Shown: positions 26,136-35,866 of the stretch, piece by piece | Numbering within the stretch: position 1 is the first letter of the stretch | Layout of the letters: every line of letters starts with the position of its first letter | NCBI GenBank assembly: GCA_017938205.1 | Contig: JAGBCA010000029.1 | Span: 80,772-144,771, forward strand | Source: Clostridia bacterium | GTDB lineage: Bacteria > Bacillota > Clostridia > Oscillospirales > CAG-272 | DNA: 64,000 bases | Direction: 5' to 3' | Position numbers and translations under genes: made by a program | The notes under the pieces: model-generated | What the model saw: the letters and a program-made list of their open reading frames with translations, nothing else | Database searches by the model: none | What the model was told of the DNA's origin: nothing

Positions 26136-26159
26136 TTCAAACTCCAAATCTATAGCGTT

Positions 26160-26810
26160 TTAAAGGCATCTCAGATAAGAAAGAAGCATATCGGCTACGC
26201 GCTTTGCACCTGCATCCGAGGGGTGCAGACCATCCGGCATATAGATCTGCTGCATGATCGGAACGGCAGGCTGAATGCCGGAAACAGAAAACAGATCCAG
26301 CACCGGAACGGAATAGAAGGTACATACCTCACGAATTGCATGAACGTAATCCTTCAAGGGACGGCATGGGAGACCGATCGCATTGACGGTCTTTTGCTCG
26401 CTGAGGCGATGCATGGGCGTCATATACACAATGTGTGCATACGGATATTTTTCAATCACCGCCTGAAGAAGTGCGTGAAGCGCTCCGTAAAAGCTATACT
26501 CGTCCCGATCCTCAAAGCAACCGAAGCGAGCATCTCCGTGACCGAAATCATTCGTGCCACCGAAGATGACCACTACATCCATATCAGCAGGCATTTTTTC
26601 GGCACGATCCTTAAAGCACTCGTCAAATTCGGGGCAATCCGAAGGCTTTTTCTGCCTCGCAATGCGAGTTCCGCTCACACCAAAATTAAAAATCTCTGCG
26701 CCGCTTTCTCTTTTAACAACACCAACATAAGAATTTTCCGGTGATGAGGCGCCGACTCCAAACGTTATACTATCGCCAAGAAAGGCGATTCTCTTTCCTT
26801 TTAATTCCAT
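26160..26810 (-). CDS. SGNH/GDSL hydrolase of the polysaccharide locus
   Basis: A 216-residue single-domain SGNH hydrolase with all blocks: GDSITFG (nucleophile Ser13), FNFGVSGT (block II Gly), FGGTNDFG (block III Asn) and DGLHPS (catalytic Asp and His). There is no signal peptide, so it acts in the cytoplasm or at the inner face. In this context, esterase or deacetylase activity on a saccharide intermediate is a reasonable guess. Ribosome binding site GAGGTAAT precedes the ATG. Confidence 0.88.
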   Translation of the reverse strand: MELKGKRIAFLGDSITFGVGASSPENSYVGVVKRESGAEIFNFGVSGTRIARQKKPSDCPEFDECFKDRAEKMPADMDVVVIFGGTNDFGHGDARFGCFEDRDEYSFYGALHALLQAVIEKYPYAHIVYMTPMHRLSEQKTVNAIGLPCRPLKDYVHAIREVCTFYSVPVLDLFSVSGIQPAVPIMQQIYMPDGLHPSDAGAKRVADMLLSYLRCL

Positions 26811-26821
26811 ATTACCTCAAA

Positions 26822-26861
26822 AAGAGGCTTTGCCAAACAAACATCTAACAAAACCTCTTTC
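26822..26861 (-). terminator. Terminator/attenuator between lipoprotein gene and SGNH hydrolase
   Basis: A 12-bp stem with one G-U pair (26822-26833 with 26850-26861) runs into a T-run on the minus strand about 10 bp before the hydrolase start. No separate promoter is visible for the downstream three genes, so partial read-through from the lipoprotein promoter is implied. Confidence 0.7.
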
Positions 26862-26909
26862 GATTTGCTTTTATAATTTCGATAGTGTCAAAGGCTTTTT
26901 GAGCTTAGC

Positions 26910-28793
26910 TCACTCCGCAGAATCGGCAGCCTTCAGATTTTCAAGCACCTCAGTTGCGATAGCAAGCTTAAGCTTAGCAGCCACGAATACATTTTTTGCA
27001 GCCGTAGCCGCAGCGATCGCATCCTCGGTTGCCAGCTCGGTGGCAATTGCCGCCTTTTGTGCGGCGATACGCTCAAGCGTTGCCACCTCAATCTGCAAAG
27101 AAAGAACCTCAAATTCCATTGCGGGAAGCTCAGCCTCTTTTCTTGCTTCCACGGCAGCAACCTTAGCCTCGTCTGCCGCTTTTCTTGCAAGCTTTGCCGA
27201 AGAGTCTGCCAGCAGGTATGCATCTCTCAAAACCTTGATGCCCGTAGCCTCATACGCTGCAAGCTTTGCAAGTGCTGCTTTTTCTTTTTTCTGCGCATCC
27301 AGCTCCTTAAGCTCGGCATCCGCTTCCAATAAAACAGCCACGGATACGGGTTTTTCCGCCTTTGCCTCAGCCTTCAAGAACTCGAGACTTGCCGCTACCG
27401 CTTCATCGTACGAAAGATCGGCTACCTTATTCTGCGACTCCGCAAATTTTGCAATTTCGGGTGTCCAATTCTCTTCCTCGCAATAATGCGCGCTGAACGC
27501 GTTACCGGTGTAGAGAATATTCATCTTATATTTCTTGTTTTCAAGATCGAATCTGGTTACGTTGCCATTCTCGTCAAGCTGATAGTTGGTATCCTTGATT
27601 CCGTACTGCAGAAGGTTGTGAAGATCGGCATCCATATTGATCGCATAGATGATACGCATTGCACGGTCCACGTCCGTACCCTTGAGAACCGCAAATGCAC
27701 CCGAGAATGCATCCTCTGCCGTTGCCTCGGGAGCGGCAATCACATTCATAATATACTTTTCGTCGGCCTCTACTGCAGCCTTGGTTGCATAACTGCCACG
27801 AACGAGCTTTACGTATTCATCTGCATCCGCAGGGTCCTGACCGCATGCTGCGAGCATCTCGCGAAGCTCTGCCTTCAGGGCATCAATTCCTGCAAAATCA
27901 ACGATCTTTCTGAGATAATCCGCATCGTGGTTCAGCCAGATCTCGCACGCCTGACGGTTGATCTGCAGATAAGTATAGGCAAGATCGGTATCAATCAAAT
28001 GGTTGTTGGGAATGGTAAAGAGACCGGTCTGCGACTCGGGGATCAGAACGGGATCGCCGTTTGCATCGGTAACAGCACTGCCGTCATGGGCATAGGTCTT
28101 TTCAACAAGGACAGGCTTACCTTCCTCATCGAGAACGTAATAAGAAAGCTTGGATGCATCTATAAGAGAGGTTGCGATCTTTGCATTCAAAAGACCGTAC
28201 TTTGCATCACCCGATGCGCTCGGAAGGATGTATCCGGAAAGCTCCTCAAGGCAGCCAACGCTTACCTGACGGTTCGTCGGGATCTTATCCGCATCCTTAT
28301 CGGTGCCGGTAATGATCTCACCCTTTGCATTATATTTTGTTACACGGGAGCCGCCTGCAGTGTGCTCGGTTACAACCTTAGCGACCGGAGCCTCTGCCGT
28401 TGCCTCGTAATATTCGGTGATAACAACATTCGATCCATCACCGTAAAGATCCATCACAAGATCCTCGCTATTGATAAGAACGATCGCCTGCTCCTGCCTT
28501 TCGGCAGCCGACATTACCGCATCATTATATTTATCTGCCGTCAGATAGACGATATCCAGCTGCGTATTATAATCCGCCTCGGTCAAAGCGTTGATACGAC
28601 GCTCAACCTCCTTGAGTGCACCCTCGTCCGCCTCGTCATAGACGATATAAAGCTTCAACAAGAGCTTTTTCTCAGGCTCTTCACGGAATTGCTCCAAAGA
28701 CTCAAGATGCGATCCGATTTCCTCGTCACCGCAACCCACGAGCATACCGCAGGCCATAATGAGGCAAAGCAGCAAACTGATTATTCTTTTCAT
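26910..28793 (-). CDS. Large lipoprotein, solute-binding-like body with Ala-rich coiled-coil tail
   Basis: A 627-residue lipoprotein: hydrophobic signal then lipobox LVGC with Cys21 as predicted lipidated residue. Residues ~45-450 resemble extracellular solute-binding proteins (KLYIVYDEADEGALKEVERRIN near the start; the segment AMRIIYAINMDADLHNLLQYGI resembles DUF3502-containing sugar-binding proteins). From ~450 to 627 the sequence is Ala/Lys/Glu-rich, almost without Pro or Gly, and predicted to be a long coiled coil. No ABC permease genes are adjacent. It heads the SGNH/Wzz/kinase genes behind its own promoter, so a surface-assembly role is inferred. Confidence 0.75.
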   Translation of the reverse strand: MKRIISLLLCLIMACGMLVGCGDEEIGSHLESLEQFREEPEKKLLLKLYIVYDEADEGALKEVERRINALTEADYNTQLDIVYLTADKYNDAVMSAAERQEQAIVLINSEDLVMDLYGDGSNVVITEYYEATAEAPVAKVVTEHTAGGSRVTKYNAKGEIITGTDKDADKIPTNRQVSVGCLEELSGYILPSASGDAKYGLLNAKIATSLIDASKLSYYVLDEEGKPVLVEKTYAHDGSAVTDANGDPVLIPESQTGLFTIPNNHLIDTDLAYTYLQINRQACEIWLNHDADYLRKIVDFAGIDALKAELREMLAACGQDPADADEYVKLVRGSYATKAAVEADEKYIMNVIAAPEATAEDAFSGAFAVLKGTDVDRAMRIIYAINMDADLHNLLQYGIKDTNYQLDENGNVTRFDLENKKYKMNILYTGNAFSAHYCEEENWTPEIAKFAESQNKVADLSYDEAVAASLEFLKAEAKAEKPVSVAVLLEADAELKELDAQKKEKAALAKLAAYEATGIKVLRDAYLLADSSAKLARKAADEAKVAAVEARKEAELPAMEFEVLSLQIEVATLERIAAQKAAIATELATEDAIAAATAAKNVFVAAKLKLAIATEVLENLKAADSAE

Positions 28794-28831
28794 TGCGTTA
28801 CTCCTTTAATTAAAAACAAAATACCTTTATA

Positions 28832-28860
28832 ATTTTACAACATTTGCACATAAAAGTCAA
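28832..28860 (-). promoter_or_regulatory. Sigma-A promoter of the lipoprotein locus
   Basis: On the minus strand, TTGACT (28855-28860), a 17-bp spacer and TAAAAT (28832-28837) lie 38 bp before the lipoprotein ATG. Confidence 0.78.
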
Positions 28861-28944
28861 GTTATTTTCCTTGAAAGAATTTAAAAACAAAAATTATGTC
28901 AGGTTGCACATTTTTTTGTCTTTTGTTTTGTTTGTTTTGAACAA

Positions 28945-30006
28945 TCAATTTGCCAAATAATCCTTCAAAGTTTTCGAACGGGAGGGATGGCGAAGCTTGC
29001 GGAGTGCCTTTGCTTCGATCTGACGGATACGCTCACGCGTGATCTCGAACTGCTTTCCGACCTCCTCAAGGGTTCTCGGACGTCCGTCCTCCAGGCCGAA
29101 GCGAAGCTTGATGACCTGCTCTTCTCTCGGTGTCAACGTATGCAGAATATTGCACAGCTGCTCACGCAGAAGTGAGAACGATGCGCTCTCAGAGGGCGCG
29201 GGAGAATCATTATCCTCCACAAAATCGCCAAGGTGGCTATCCTCCTCCTCGCCGATGGGAGTCTCCAGAGAAACGGGGTCCTGCGCTATCTTAAGGATCT
29301 CGCGCACCTTATCAGGCGTGATTCCGAGGCGCTCTGCGATCTCGTCCGTTCCGGGCTCACGGCCAAGCTCCTGAAGGAGCTGACGCGCGGTTCGGGAAAC
29401 CTTGTGAATGGTTTCCACCATATGTACGGGAATACGAATGGTTCGTGCCTGATCTGCAATGGCTCTCGTGATCGCCTGGCGAATCCACCACGTCGCATAA
29501 GTAGAAAACTTATATCCCTTGCTGTAGTCAAACTTCTCTACCGCCTTGATAAGGCCGAGATTTCCCTCCTGGATCAAATCAAGGAAATACATACCCTTAC
29601 CGACGTGGCGCTTGGCGATGCTGACAACAAGACGAAGGTTCGCCTCGATCATTTCATCCTTAGCGGCCTTGTTTCCAATCGTGATCTGCTCGGCAAGATA
29701 CATCTCTCTCTCCTGCGAAAGAAGCGGGATCTTACCGATCTCCTTCAAATACATACGAACGGGATCGTCGATCGTTAAGCCCTCCTGGCTGAGCAGCTTT
29801 TCCATCTTTTCGGGGGTATCCAGGATCTCAACGTCCTGCTCAATATCCTTGAAGCGATCGCTTTCCAGCTCGTCCGATGATGCGGCATCGATATCCATCT
29901 GAACGATGTCATAATCGATATCCTCCAAAGCCTTCATGAAATTGGAGTTGACGAGACTTCCGTCACCCTTGGATTCAAATAAATCGTTGATCTTGTCTCT
30001 TGCCAT
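28945..30006 (-). CDS. rpoD: Primary RNA polymerase sigma factor (SigA/RpoD)
   Basis: A 353-residue primary sigma-70 factor. Region 1.2 starts at [11 protein letters not shown], region 2 contains [40 protein letters not shown] (core binding and -10 recognition), region 3 is [17 protein letters not shown], and region 4.2 is [30 protein letters not shown] (-35 recognition). The short acidic N-terminus fits the compact sigma-A of Firmicutes. It follows dnaG by 17 nt, the conserved dnaG-rpoD pair. Confidence 0.97.
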   Translation of the reverse strand: MARDKINDLFESKGDGSLVNSNFMKALEDIDYDIVQMDIDAASSDELESDRFKDIEQDVEILDTPEKMEKLLSQEGLTIDDPVRMYLKEIGKIPLLSQEREMYLAEQITIGNKAAKDEMIEANLRLVVSIAKRHVGKGMYFLDLIQEGNLGLIKAVEKFDYSKGYKFSTYATWWIRQAITRAIADQARTIRIPVHMVETIHKVSRTARQLLQELGREPGTDEIAERLGITPDKVREILKIAQDPVSLETPIGEEEDSHLGDFVEDNDSPAPSESASFSLLREQLCNILHTLTPREEQVIKLRFGLEDGRPRTLEEVGKQFEITRERIRQIEAKALRKLRHPSRSKTLKDYLAN

Positions 30007-30023
30007 TTTATCTTCCTCTTTTC

Positions 30024-31793
30024 TTAATTATCGTTTGAATTTCTCATGCGGTTTATAAGAGAGCTCAGGGCATCTATCGTGCTTGCCCCTTCGGCACTCT
30101 TTCGTTGCATTGCACTTTTCAGAGATTCGATCGCCTCTGCGAGAACGCCGTCGCCGTTCTCCGTCAGCTGCATACGTGAAAGCTTCATGCGAGCGATGCG
30201 GCCAACCTCCTCCGGTGAAAAATTTTCATCGAAATTTGGGGCAACGCCCTCGTGATAGCACTGCTTGAGATATGAAAAAACGCGGCGCCCAAGCTCGGTA
30301 TAAAAATCCGTTTCCGCAAGCAGTTCTCCCTCAAAAACCTTCTTTTGGTGGTTTTCAAAGAGGACGAGCAAACCGATCACGTTCTCCTCACTTTTTGCAA
30401 CAGAGGGTGCTTTTGCAAAGTCCGGATTTACCTTATCCGAAAAGCCTGCGGCAGTCTGCCGCGCCTTCTGCGCCTCTTCCTTCATATATCGATTATTCTT
30501 CTGTTTTACTCTTCGGTTAACGTCCGCTTTAACGCTGGCAAACGGCACATCAAGCTGCTTGGAAACCGCTTGAATGTAAACATCTCTTTCCACTTCCGAG
30601 TAAAAACCGGAAATCAGCTCCACAATTTCAACAAGCGCATTGATCTTTTCCTGCGGGAACTCAACGTGGTATTTTGATAGGATCCGCTCCATATTATATT
30701 CAAATTTTGATCTTGAATTTTCGATCAGAGAGCGGAAACGATCCTTACCGAACTTTTTGATATACTCATCGGGATCCTTGGCATCGGGGATCTTCAGAAC
30801 GCTGACCTCAAGGCCAACATCGCCAAGCATTCCCATCGCGCGAACAGCCGCCTTTTGCCCCGCCTCATCGGCATCATAGGTGATGATCACACGCTTCGTG
30901 TAACGGCTCATCAGCCTTGCCTGATCCGAGGTGATCGCCGTCCCAAGCGTAGCAACCGCATTGGTGAAGCCCGCCGCATGAAGCGCGATCACATCCATAT
31001 ATCCTTCACAAAGAATTAAGCTTTCCGCACAGGTGTGCCGTGCGTAATTCAAGGCAAAAAGATTACGTAACTTTTTAAATACGGGCGTATCCGACGAGTT
31101 TTTATACTTCGGCTTCGAATCGTCCATCACGCGGCCGCCAAAGGCAATTACGTTTCCCGACACATCAATAATAGGAAACATTACGCGGTTTCTGAAGGCA
31201 TCATAATATGTACCTCGCTCACTCTTTCCGCATAAAAAGCCCGTAACAAGCTCATCGTAGGTATATCCGAGAGAGCGCATATGCTTTCCGAAGGCATCGA
31301 AGCTATCCGGTGCAAAGCCAAGGCCGAAATGACGGATGGTTGCGATCGAGAGTCCTCTTTGTTCCGTAAAATAACGAAGCGCATTCTGTGCTGCCGCATC
31401 CTTTCCAAACAAGCAAGAGTGGAAATATTTGGCGGCATCCACGTTCATTTTCAAAATTCGGGATTTATCGATCCTCTTCCCCTGATACGTATCCCTCGTA
31501 TTATCCTGCACAACCGTGATGCCTGCGCGTTTGCCAAGGTACACAACAGCATCCGGATAATCCATGTGCTCGATCTGGCGAACGAAGGTGATCGCGTTTC
31601 CGCCAACACCGCAACCAAAGCAATAAAAGCTGTTGTCTGCCGGGAACACGGTAAAAGAAGGAGATTTTTCGCTATGAAACGGACAAAGCCCTTTTAGATT
31701 CGAGCCGGCGCGCTTCAAGGAAACGTAGCTGCTGATCAGACTCTCTATATCCGTTCTTTGCAAAATTTCATCTACCACTTCTCTTGCAATCAT
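30024..31793 (-). CDS. dnaG: DNA primase
   Basis: A 589-residue bacterial primase making RNA primers at the replication fork. Zinc-binding domain: Cys37, His40, Cys58, Cys61 (CPFH and CFGCG). The TOPRIM catalytic domain includes [17 protein letters not shown] and [14 protein letters not shown]. The C-terminal part (~430-589) should bind the DnaB helicase and is poorly conserved. AAGGAGGGATCTT precedes the ATG at 31793. It is upstream of rpoD in the same transcript. Confidence 0.96.
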   Translation of the reverse strand: MIAREVVDEILQRTDIESLISSYVSLKRAGSNLKGLCPFHSEKSPSFTVFPADNSFYCFGCGVGGNAITFVRQIEHMDYPDAVVYLGKRAGITVVQDNTRDTYQGKRIDKSRILKMNVDAAKYFHSCLFGKDAAAQNALRYFTEQRGLSIATIRHFGLGFAPDSFDAFGKHMRSLGYTYDELVTGFLCGKSERGTYYDAFRNRVMFPIIDVSGNVIAFGGRVMDDSKPKYKNSSDTPVFKKLRNLFALNYARHTCAESLILCEGYMDVIALHAAGFTNAVATLGTAITSDQARLMSRYTKRVIITYDADEAGQKAAVRAMGMLGDVGLEVSVLKIPDAKDPDEYIKKFGKDRFRSLIENSRSKFEYNMERILSKYHVEFPQEKINALVEIVELISGFYSEVERDVYIQAVSKQLDVPFASVKADVNRRVKQKNNRYMKEEAQKARQTAAGFSDKVNPDFAKAPSVAKSEENVIGLLVLFENHQKKVFEGELLAETDFYTELGRRVFSYLKQCYHEGVAPNFDENFSPEEVGRIARMKLSRMQLTENGDGVLAEAIESLKSAMQRKSAEGASTIDALSSLINRMRNSNDN

Positions 31794-31834
31794 AAGATCC
31801 CTCCTTCGTTTTCTTTTTTCTACTCTTAATATAG

Positions 31835-31873
31835 AAAAAAAATCCGAAAAATACTTTTTTCTCGGATTTTTTT
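31835..31873 (-). terminator. Terminator between yigZ-like gene and dnaG
   Basis: Arms 31835-31846 and 31863-31873 (ATCCGA/TCGGAT core with A and T runs) form an AT-rich bidirectional hairpin that ends the minus-strand hflX-yigZ transcript. Confidence 0.7.
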
Positions 31874-31881
31874 ATTTTTTC

Positions 31882-32499
31882 TTAAAAATCGTATACTTCT
31901 TCTGTCGCAGAGCATACCGCTCTCCCACCCGTTTGCTCCAGGAGTGCCGAAAGCAACGCTTCGGCCTTCGGCTGCAGAACACGCCCGCGGATGGTGACGT
32001 TTTCTCTGAAATCCGTATCCTCCGTGCGAAATTGCATTTCGGAGAGGATACTTTGTATCTTCTGGTAATCCGAATAATTCACCTCGATATTACATTTCGT
32101 ATATGTTGTAAAGGTGATAACACCCGCTGCGCCGATCGCACCTGCTGCCGCCTCCGTATATGCGCGAACAAGTCCACCCGTTCCGAGAAGCGTGCCACCG
32201 AAATAGCGAGTGACGACCGCAACGGCATCCACGCAACCGCGCTTGCGCATGGAGTCCAGCACCGGCATACCTGCCGTCCCTTGCGGCTCATGATCATCCG
32301 AATAGCGCATGATGGAATTTTCTCTCAAAATATAAGCATAGACGTGATGGCGCGCATCCGGATATTTCTTCTTTATATTATTAATGAAGGAAATTGCTTC
32401 ATCTTCACTTTTCACAGGGGCACATTCACCGATGAATACAGACTTTTTTTCCTCATATTCATACGACCCGTAGCCGCCTAAGGTTGTATAATCCTCCAT
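31882..32499 (-). CDS. YigZ/IMPACT family protein
   Basis: A 205-residue two-domain protein: UPF0029/IMPACT N-terminal domain with ARHHVYAYIL, YSDDHEPQGTAGMPVL and VTRYFGGTLLGTGGLVRAY, and a C-terminal ferredoxin-like domain (DUF1949 type). The family is linked to translation or stress responses in eukaryotes (IMPACT); the bacterial role is unclear. I chose ATG 32499 with GAGGTG upstream rather than the GTG at 32514, which overlaps the hflX stop. It is co-transcribed with hflX. Confidence 0.9.
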   Translation of the reverse strand: MEDYTTLGGYGSYEYEEKKSVFIGECAPVKSEDEAISFINNIKKKYPDARHHVYAYILRENSIMRYSDDHEPQGTAGMPVLDSMRKRGCVDAVAVVTRYFGGTLLGTGGLVRAYTEAAAGAIGAAGVITFTTYTKCNIEVNYSDYQKIQSILSEMQFRTEDTDFRENVTIRGRVLQPKAEALLSALLEQTGGRAVCSATEEVYDF

Positions 32500-32510
32500 T
32501 GACTCACCTC

Positions 32511-33761
32511 TCACTCCAGAATGTATTTTGCAAACATTCCCTTTCCTTTTTCGTCAAGCCGCGCACGGACACGCGTGCCGTTATCTCCATATTCGGTGGA
32601 AAGAACTGTATAATCTCTGTACAGATCGTTAAGACGTGCCTGCGCATCATACGGGAACAAAAGATCGTAGTCTTTGCTTTGCTTATGCAAAACGTCCTCG
32701 ATTTTAGAAAGAAGAAGCTCCAGCCCTTTTCCCTCTTTCGCGGAGATCGCAACCGCATCCTCGCGCACGTCCGCACACAGAAAGCCCTCAACCGTGTCGC
32801 ATTTGTTATATACGTAAATGCGTGGCTTATCCTTGGCGTCCAGAGAGGTGATGATCTCCTCCGTGACAGCAAGCTCCTCGGAAAGCTCCGGATCGCTTAC
32901 ATCTGCCACGATCATAAGAATATCCGCGTAGCGCACCTCATCCAAGGTGGACCGAAAGGCCTCGACCAGATGGTGCGGCAGGCGGCGGATAAATCCGACC
33001 GTATCCGTCAGAAGCACGCTCTCGCCGCACGGAAGCTCCAATCGGCGCGTTGTTGGGTCAAGCGTTGCAAAGAGCTTATCCTCGGAGAGCACGCCAGCAT
33101 CCGTCAGCGCATTCAAAAGCGTAGACTTCCCTGCATTCGTATATCCAACGATAGCAATTTTTTTGAGGCCGCTTTTATCCCTTTGGCGACGCATAACGCC
33201 ACGCGTATGCTCCATTTCGGCAAGCTGAGCCTCCAAGGCATGGATCCGCTCCTTGAGATGACGGCGATCGCTCTCCAGCTTCGATTCTCCGGGTCCTCTG
33301 CTACCGATACCGCCCCCCTGACGCGAAAGCTCCTTTCCCTGTCCCATAAGACGAGGCGCTGTGTATTTCAGCTGTGCGAGCTCCACCTGCAGCTTGCCCT
33401 CGCCGCTGGTGGCGTGGAGAGCAAAAATATCTAAGATCAGCATGCTGCGGTCGATCACGCGGATATCTTCCATATCCTCCTCCAGATTGCGGATCTGCCC
33501 TGCGGTCAGTTCAAAATCAAAAATCACGAGAGAAATACCGTTTGCATGGCAAAGCTCTGCAATCTCACGAACCTTTCCGCTTCCAATACAGGTACGAGCA
33601 TCGTAGCTGCTTTTGATCTGCAAAACCTTGGCAAAGGCTTCACCGCCTGCTGTTTCCAAAAGCCGCTCCAGCTCATCAAGACTGCTTTGCTGCATAGGTA
33701 CTGCAGCGGCGTTTTCCGCCATACCGACAAGCACGGCGGTCGTAATTTTCTTTTCTTCCAT
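32511..33761 (-). CDS. hflX: GTPase HflX
   Basis: A 416-residue ribosome-associated TRAFAC GTPase. It has an N-terminal HflX domain (~1-180, with RTCIGSGKVREIAE), a helical linker containing GQGKELSRQGGGIGSRGPGESKLE, and a G domain with G1 GYTNAGKST, G3 DTVGFI and G4 NKCD. HflX splits stalled 70S ribosomes under stress. GGAGGAG before ATG 33761 decides the start. It lies 69 bp after rpmE, with an intervening terminator-like hairpin. Confidence 0.95.
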   Translation of the reverse strand: MEEKKITTAVLVGMAENAAAVPMQQSSLDELERLLETAGGEAFAKVLQIKSSYDARTCIGSGKVREIAELCHANGISLVIFDFELTAGQIRNLEEDMEDIRVIDRSMLILDIFALHATSGEGKLQVELAQLKYTAPRLMGQGKELSRQGGGIGSRGPGESKLESDRRHLKERIHALEAQLAEMEHTRGVMRRQRDKSGLKKIAIVGYTNAGKSTLLNALTDAGVLSEDKLFATLDPTTRRLELPCGESVLLTDTVGFIRRLPHHLVEAFRSTLDEVRYADILMIVADVSDPELSEELAVTEEIITSLDAKDKPRIYVYNKCDTVEGFLCADVREDAVAISAKEGKGLELLLSKIEDVLHKQSKDYDLLFPYDAQARLNDLYRDYTVLSTEYGDNGTRVRARLDEKGKGMFAKYILE

Positions 33762-33780
33762 TTTCTCCTCCGCGAAAATA

Positions 33781-33817
33781 AAAAGAGCATTGACGCCATA
33801 TAGGCGAACAACGCTCT
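33781..33817 (-). terminator. Terminator after rpmE
   Basis: An imperfect hairpin (33784-33797 with 33803-33817) is followed on the minus strand by TTTTTATTTT. It probably attenuates read-through from rpmE to hflX. Confidence 0.6.
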
Positions 33818-33830
33818 GTTTTAGCAATGA

Positions 33831-34034
33831 TCACTTCATCATTGCGAGACGCTTCTTGAACTTATCTACGCGTCCACCGGCATCTACAAACTTTTGCTTA
33901 CCTGTATAAAAGGGATGGCACTTGGAGCAGATTTCCACGTTCATATCACCCTTTACGGAGTGCGTCTGAACGGTTGCGCCGCAAGCACATCTAATGGTAG
34001 CCTCTTTGTACTCGGGATGTAATCCAGCCTTCAT
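33831..34034 (-). CDS. rpmE: 50S ribosomal protein L31, zinc-binding form
   Basis: A 67-residue L31 with the four zinc-ligand cysteines Cys16, Cys18, Cys36 and Cys39 (CxC and CSKC), i.e. the C+ form used under zinc-replete conditions. It begins MKAGLHPEY, and [19 protein letters not shown] is the family C-terminus. AAGAGGTG precedes the ATG. It is probably transcribed from its own promoter in the AT-rich gap 34035-34121. Confidence 0.96.
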   Translation of the reverse strand: MKAGLHPEYKEATIRCACGATVQTHSVKGDMNVEICSKCHPFYTGKQKFVDAGGRVDKFKKRLAMMK

Positions 34035-34121
34035 TTTAACACCTCTTGTCGTTTTATACTTTTCAATTACAATTGATTATATCATATTATTTTTCTTTTT
34101 GCAATACCTTTTTGAAAAAAA

Positions 34122-34841
34122 TTATATTTTTTCTTCGATTTTCTTCCTGAGGCGGTGCATGATCTTTTTTTCAAGACGAGAAATATAGCTTTGCGAGATA
34201 CCGAGTGCATCTGCAACCTCTTTTTGCGTCATAGCCGTCCTTCCCTCCAAGCCGAATCGCATCTCAACGATCACACGCTCTCTCGGATTCAGGTCTGCCA
34301 CGGCATTGCGCAGCACCCGTCGCTCCTCGTCCTCCTCCATCTCCTTCGAAACCGCATCCAGCTCACTTCCGAGAACATCCGAAAGAAGCAGCTCATTTCC
34401 GTCCCAATCCACACTCAGAGGCTCATCGATCGATATTTCTTTTTTATAGCTCGCGCTCTTACGGATAAACATCAGAATCTCATTTTCAATGCAACGGGAT
34501 GCGTAAGTAGCGATCTTGATATTTTTCGCGGCATCAAAGCTATACACCGCCTTGACCAACCCCACCGTTCCAATGGATATTAACTCCTCGAGAGTTGCCC
34601 CCGTATTTTCAAATCGCTTTGCAACGTAGACCACAAGACGGAGATTGTGCTCGATCATGAGGCGGCGCGATTCCTCTGTTTCAAGACATGAAAGCAGCCT
34701 TTCCTCTTCTTCGGCAGAAAGCGGCGGCGGTAATACGTCCGCACCGTTGATGTAATAAACCTCATCCGTACGAAATAACGAGGCACGTGTACGTCCGAAA
34801 AAACGAAGCACGCGCAAATATAACTTTTTAACACTAAACAT
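34122..34841 (-). CDS. sigE: Sporulation sigma factor SigE (pro-sigma-E)
   Basis: A 239-residue sporulation sigma factor with an N-terminal hydrophobic/basic pro-segment (~1-28) removed by SpoIIGA. Region 2 is [30 protein letters not shown] and [19 protein letters not shown]; region 4 is [14 protein letters not shown] and [21 protein letters not shown]. It directs early mother-cell gene expression. Its ATG lies inside the end of spoIIGA (8-bp overlap), the classic spoIIG operon structure. Confidence 0.95.
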   Translation of the reverse strand: MFSVKKLYLRVLRFFGRTRASLFRTDEVYYINGADVLPPPLSAEEEERLLSCLETEESRRLMIEHNLRLVVYVAKRFENTGATLEELISIGTVGLVKAVYSFDAAKNIKIATYASRCIENEILMFIRKSASYKKEISIDEPLSVDWDGNELLLSDVLGSELDAVSKEMEEDEERRVLRNAVADLNPRERVIVEMRFGLEGRTAMTQKEVADALGISQSYISRLEKKIMHRLRKKIEEKI

Positions 34842-35685
34842 TTTCCGCTAAAGCAGAGGGGATCAGAACCGAATACCCCTCGTAGTCGCCTTCCTCCTTA
34901 TCATATGCTATAATCACGCGCAGATGCTCCCTTTTTTTTCCTTGCAGAACACAAAATTCATCCGGGCGGATCCCAAACAGTATTTTTTGCACCCCCATGA
35001 CCCTCACGGGGATCAGGCGCAGCTTTTTCTGATATTCCTCCGAAAGCGCCTCCGTATTTTCAAGTAAAAACGCAGGAGGAAGCAAACGGCGCGCCACTGC
35101 AGATTTTATCAAAACCACCGCTGATCCATCCAGCGGATCGCAAAGAAAGCTTCCGCTATCCACCAATGCACTTCCGAAAAAGCGATTTCCCGCAATCACG
35201 ATCTCCACCTCCGAGGATCGCACCCTTGCCGTATGCGAAAGAAGCGAGATCGAAAGACGCAAGATCCCGATGGCCAACAATATGAGCACCGAAAGATAAA
35301 GCAGCTTGCGATTTCCGGCATCTGTTTCCAGGCGAAGCGATCTGAGCCGCTTCTCCAAAATGCCATATCCCCAATGTACGATCCCTCCAATCAGCATCTG
35401 TAGCAAAAGGAAAACAAGCGAAAGACGGATCCTTCTGAAGCAGCCACCGTTCTTCCCGACCAAAAGGATCATACATATCAATGAAAGAACCGAGAGCGAA
35501 AGCAGAAGCAAGGTTTTACCGTAAAGCAAAACCGCCACCGAAGCAAAGCAAGCACCAATAATCGACGCAAGTGAAAGCCGCCATCGATAAATGGGAAAAT
35601 GCAAAAGCAAGGCCGAAAAATACAATGCAAGAAGATCCACCGTGAAATTGATCAAAAAATAAACGTCAATGTATAAAACGCGCAT
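34834..35685 (-). CDS. spoIIGA: Sigma-E processing peptidase SpoIIGA
   Basis: A 283-residue membrane aspartic protease with about five membrane segments in the first ~150 residues and a cytosolic retropepsin-like domain with the catalytic Asp in SALVDSGS (Asp176 with the chosen start). It processes pro-sigma-E in response to the forespore signal SpoIIR. AGGAGGTG lies 8 nt before ATG 35685; a GTG one codon upstream is the alternative. It is coupled to sigE by overlap. Confidence 0.93.
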   Translation of the reverse strand: MRVLYIDVYFLINFTVDLLALYFSALLLHFPIYRWRLSLASIIGACFASVAVLLYGKTLLLLSLSVLSLICMILLVGKNGGCFRRIRLSLVFLLLQMLIGGIVHWGYGILEKRLRSLRLETDAGNRKLLYLSVLILLAIGILRLSISLLSHTARVRSSEVEIVIAGNRFFGSALVDSGSFLCDPLDGSAVVLIKSAVARRLLPPAFLLENTEALSEEYQKKLRLIPVRVMGVQKILFGIRPDEFCVLQGKKREHLRVIIAYDKEEGDYEGYSVLIPSALAENV

Positions 35686-35717
35686 CACGCCTCACCTCCT
35701 CTACGCTCTACGAAAAA

Positions 35718-35751
35718 ATTATAACACGACTCGGGCGTATTTCTTGTCGTA
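35718..35751 (-). promoter_or_regulatory. spoIIG-type promoter with Spo0A-box-like site
   Basis: On the minus strand, a perfect -10 TATAAT (35718-35723) lacks a normal -35 at 17 bp. A site resembling the Spo0A box (TGTCGTA on the plus strand, 35745-35751; consensus TGTCGAA) sits about 21-22 bp upstream and includes GACA in -35 orientation. This matches the long-spacer, Spo0A-activated spoIIG promoter of Bacillus. Confidence 0.6.
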
Positions 35752-35767
35752 TGAAGAGATGAAAAAA

Positions 35768-35807
35768 TAAAAAAATCGCCTCGGCATGAAAGGTACATGC
35801 ACGAGGC
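35768..35807 (-). terminator. Terminator after rpe
   Basis: A hairpin with GCCTCG..CGAGGC arms (35778-35788 with 35796-35807) is followed by a T-run on the minus strand (35770-35776). It separates rpe from the spoIIG promoter. Confidence 0.75.
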
Positions 35808-35866
35808 AATTATGTTTTTTACAAAACGCGAGCAATGGCCGAAAATGTCGAAGGCTTGCGAAATAA

